From NCBI GenBank assembly GCA_003140115.1, contig PLIQ01000044.1, positions 6,367-12,214 on the forward strand: 5,848 bases of DNA, given 5' to 3'. Below, in pieces: positions 5,409-5,848 of the stretch (the first letter of the stretch is position 1; every line of letters starts with the position of its first letter). The DNA is from Actinomycetota bacterium. GTDB lineage: Bacteria; Actinomycetota; Actinomycetes; Streptosporangiales; Streptosporangiaceae. The notes beneath the pieces are model-generated. The model worked only from the letters and a program-made list of their open reading frames with translations, did not search any database and was not told where the DNA came from. The translations under genes and the position numbers were made by a program.

Positions 5409-5848
5409 GTGGCCGAGCCGCCGGTCGCGTTCGCGACCGTCCTGCGGAAGCTGCGCACGGAGGCCCGCCTCACCCAGGAGGAGCTCGCCGAGGCAGCCGG
5501 GCTGAGCCCCCGGTCGGTCAGCGACCTGGAACGCGGCATCGCCGCGACGCCCCGCCGAGAGACGGTCCGCCTGCTCGCTGATGCGCTAGGCCTGTCCGGC
5601 CCGGCCCGGGCAGAATTCGATGCGGTCGCCCGGGGCCGCCCCGTACCCAGCCCGGCCGGGACCGACGGCACAGCCGCGCTGCGGACGCTGCCCCGCGACA
5701 TCGCCTCGTTCACCGGCCGGCAGCAGGAGCTACAGGAACTGGTGGACGCCGCGGTGGGTTCCGCTGCAGTGGTCGGCATCCACGCGATCGGCGGCATGGC
5801 CGGGGTCGGCAAGACCGCCTTCGCCGTGCACGCCGCGCACCAACTGGC
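5409..5848 (+). CDS. HTH-XRE / NB-ARC-like P-loop regulator (3' end outside the window)
   Basis: GTG 5409 follows a purine-rich ribosome binding site (5396-5406), and no in-frame start lies nearby upstream. The frame stays open to the right edge, giving 146 complete codons. Residues about 8-63 are an XRE-type helix-turn-helix (VLRKLRTEARLTQEELAEAA, then GLSPRSVSDLERG at 31-43). After a Pro/Gly linker comes LPRDIASFTGRQQEL (94-108), the usual lead-in to the NTPase of AfsR/SARP-like and LuxR-like regulators, then the Walker A loop GGMAGVGKT (128-136). It should be a large multi-domain STAND-type transcription regulator, probably continuing with NB-ARC motifs and TPR repeats that cannot be seen here. 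Such proteins often control secondary metabolism or development; the target is unknown. It is divergent from the polyphosphate kinase gene, which could be a target, but nothing in the sequence shows that. Confidence 0.85.
   Translation, partial: MAEPPVAFATVLRKLRTEARLTQEELAEAAGLSPRSVSDLERGIAATPRRETVRLLADALGLSGPARAEFDAVARGRPVPSPAGTDGTAALRTLPRDIASFTGRQQELQELVDAAVGSAAVVGIHAIGGMAGVGKTAFAVHAAHQL

Noticed and set aside
5378..5581. 67-residue + strand open frame starting upstream of the regulator
   Set aside because: It is out of frame with the HTH-coding sequence and its product is low-complexity Arg/Ala/Gly/Pro; GTG 5409 with its own ribosome binding site explains the region.
5237..5812. 191-residue open frame on the - strand antisense to the HTH regulator
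   Set aside because: The + strand carries an HTH and a Walker A loop with a good ribosome binding site, while the - strand product is Ser/Ala/Arg-rich without any domain.

Overview
The window is high-GC throughout, with GTG starts, purine-rich ribosome binding sites and third-position G/C bias. It carries a DUF574-type methyltransferase, an XRE/NB-ARC regulator and a DUF2613-like micro-protein, all typical of Actinobacteria (filamentous or mycolata-related actinomycetes). The genus cannot be fixed from the sequence. There is no sign of an insertion sequence, phage, CRISPR array, tRNA or rRNA.

Left part (1-1956, + strand). The last 18 codons of an upstream gene are followed 6 bases later by a large membrane-anchored extracytoplasmic protein (65-1798) with a DUF4185/GH183-like beta-propeller and a C-terminal fibronectin type III domain. 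Twenty bases further on is a 45-residue single-pass membrane peptide (1819-1956) resembling DUF2613. Together they look like one cell-envelope operon, possibly linked to arabinan or another surface polysaccharide.

Middle part (1957-3544, + strand). A compact type II toxin-antitoxin pair comes first: an AbrB/SpoVT-type antitoxin (2014-2271) overlapping a PIN-domain toxin (2268-2696) by 4 bases. Its promoter region holds two near-identical 11-base repeats exactly 21 bases apart, and the second is placed so that transcription would start at the A of the antitoxin ATG (leaderless). Next is a self-standing SAM-dependent methyltransferase of the DUF574 family (2759-3544) whose stop codon lies in the loop of a strong GC hairpin, an apparent bidirectional terminator.

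Right part (3545-5848). On the - strand, a class III-like PPK2 polyphosphate:nucleotide phosphotransferase (5261-4371) is followed 138 bases downstream by a 1-Cys, Prx6-type peroxiredoxin (4232-3576). These are stress and energy functions, the peroxiredoxin with its own probable promoter. Divergent from PPK2, a HTH-XRE plus NB-ARC-like P-loop regulator starts at 5409 and runs off the window end.

I see mostly recognisable actinobacterial families. The most interesting features are the leaderless toxin-antitoxin promoter with phased repeats, the stop-codon-in-loop terminator, and the DUF4185-FN3/DUF2613-like envelope pair. I found no convincing wholly new system.
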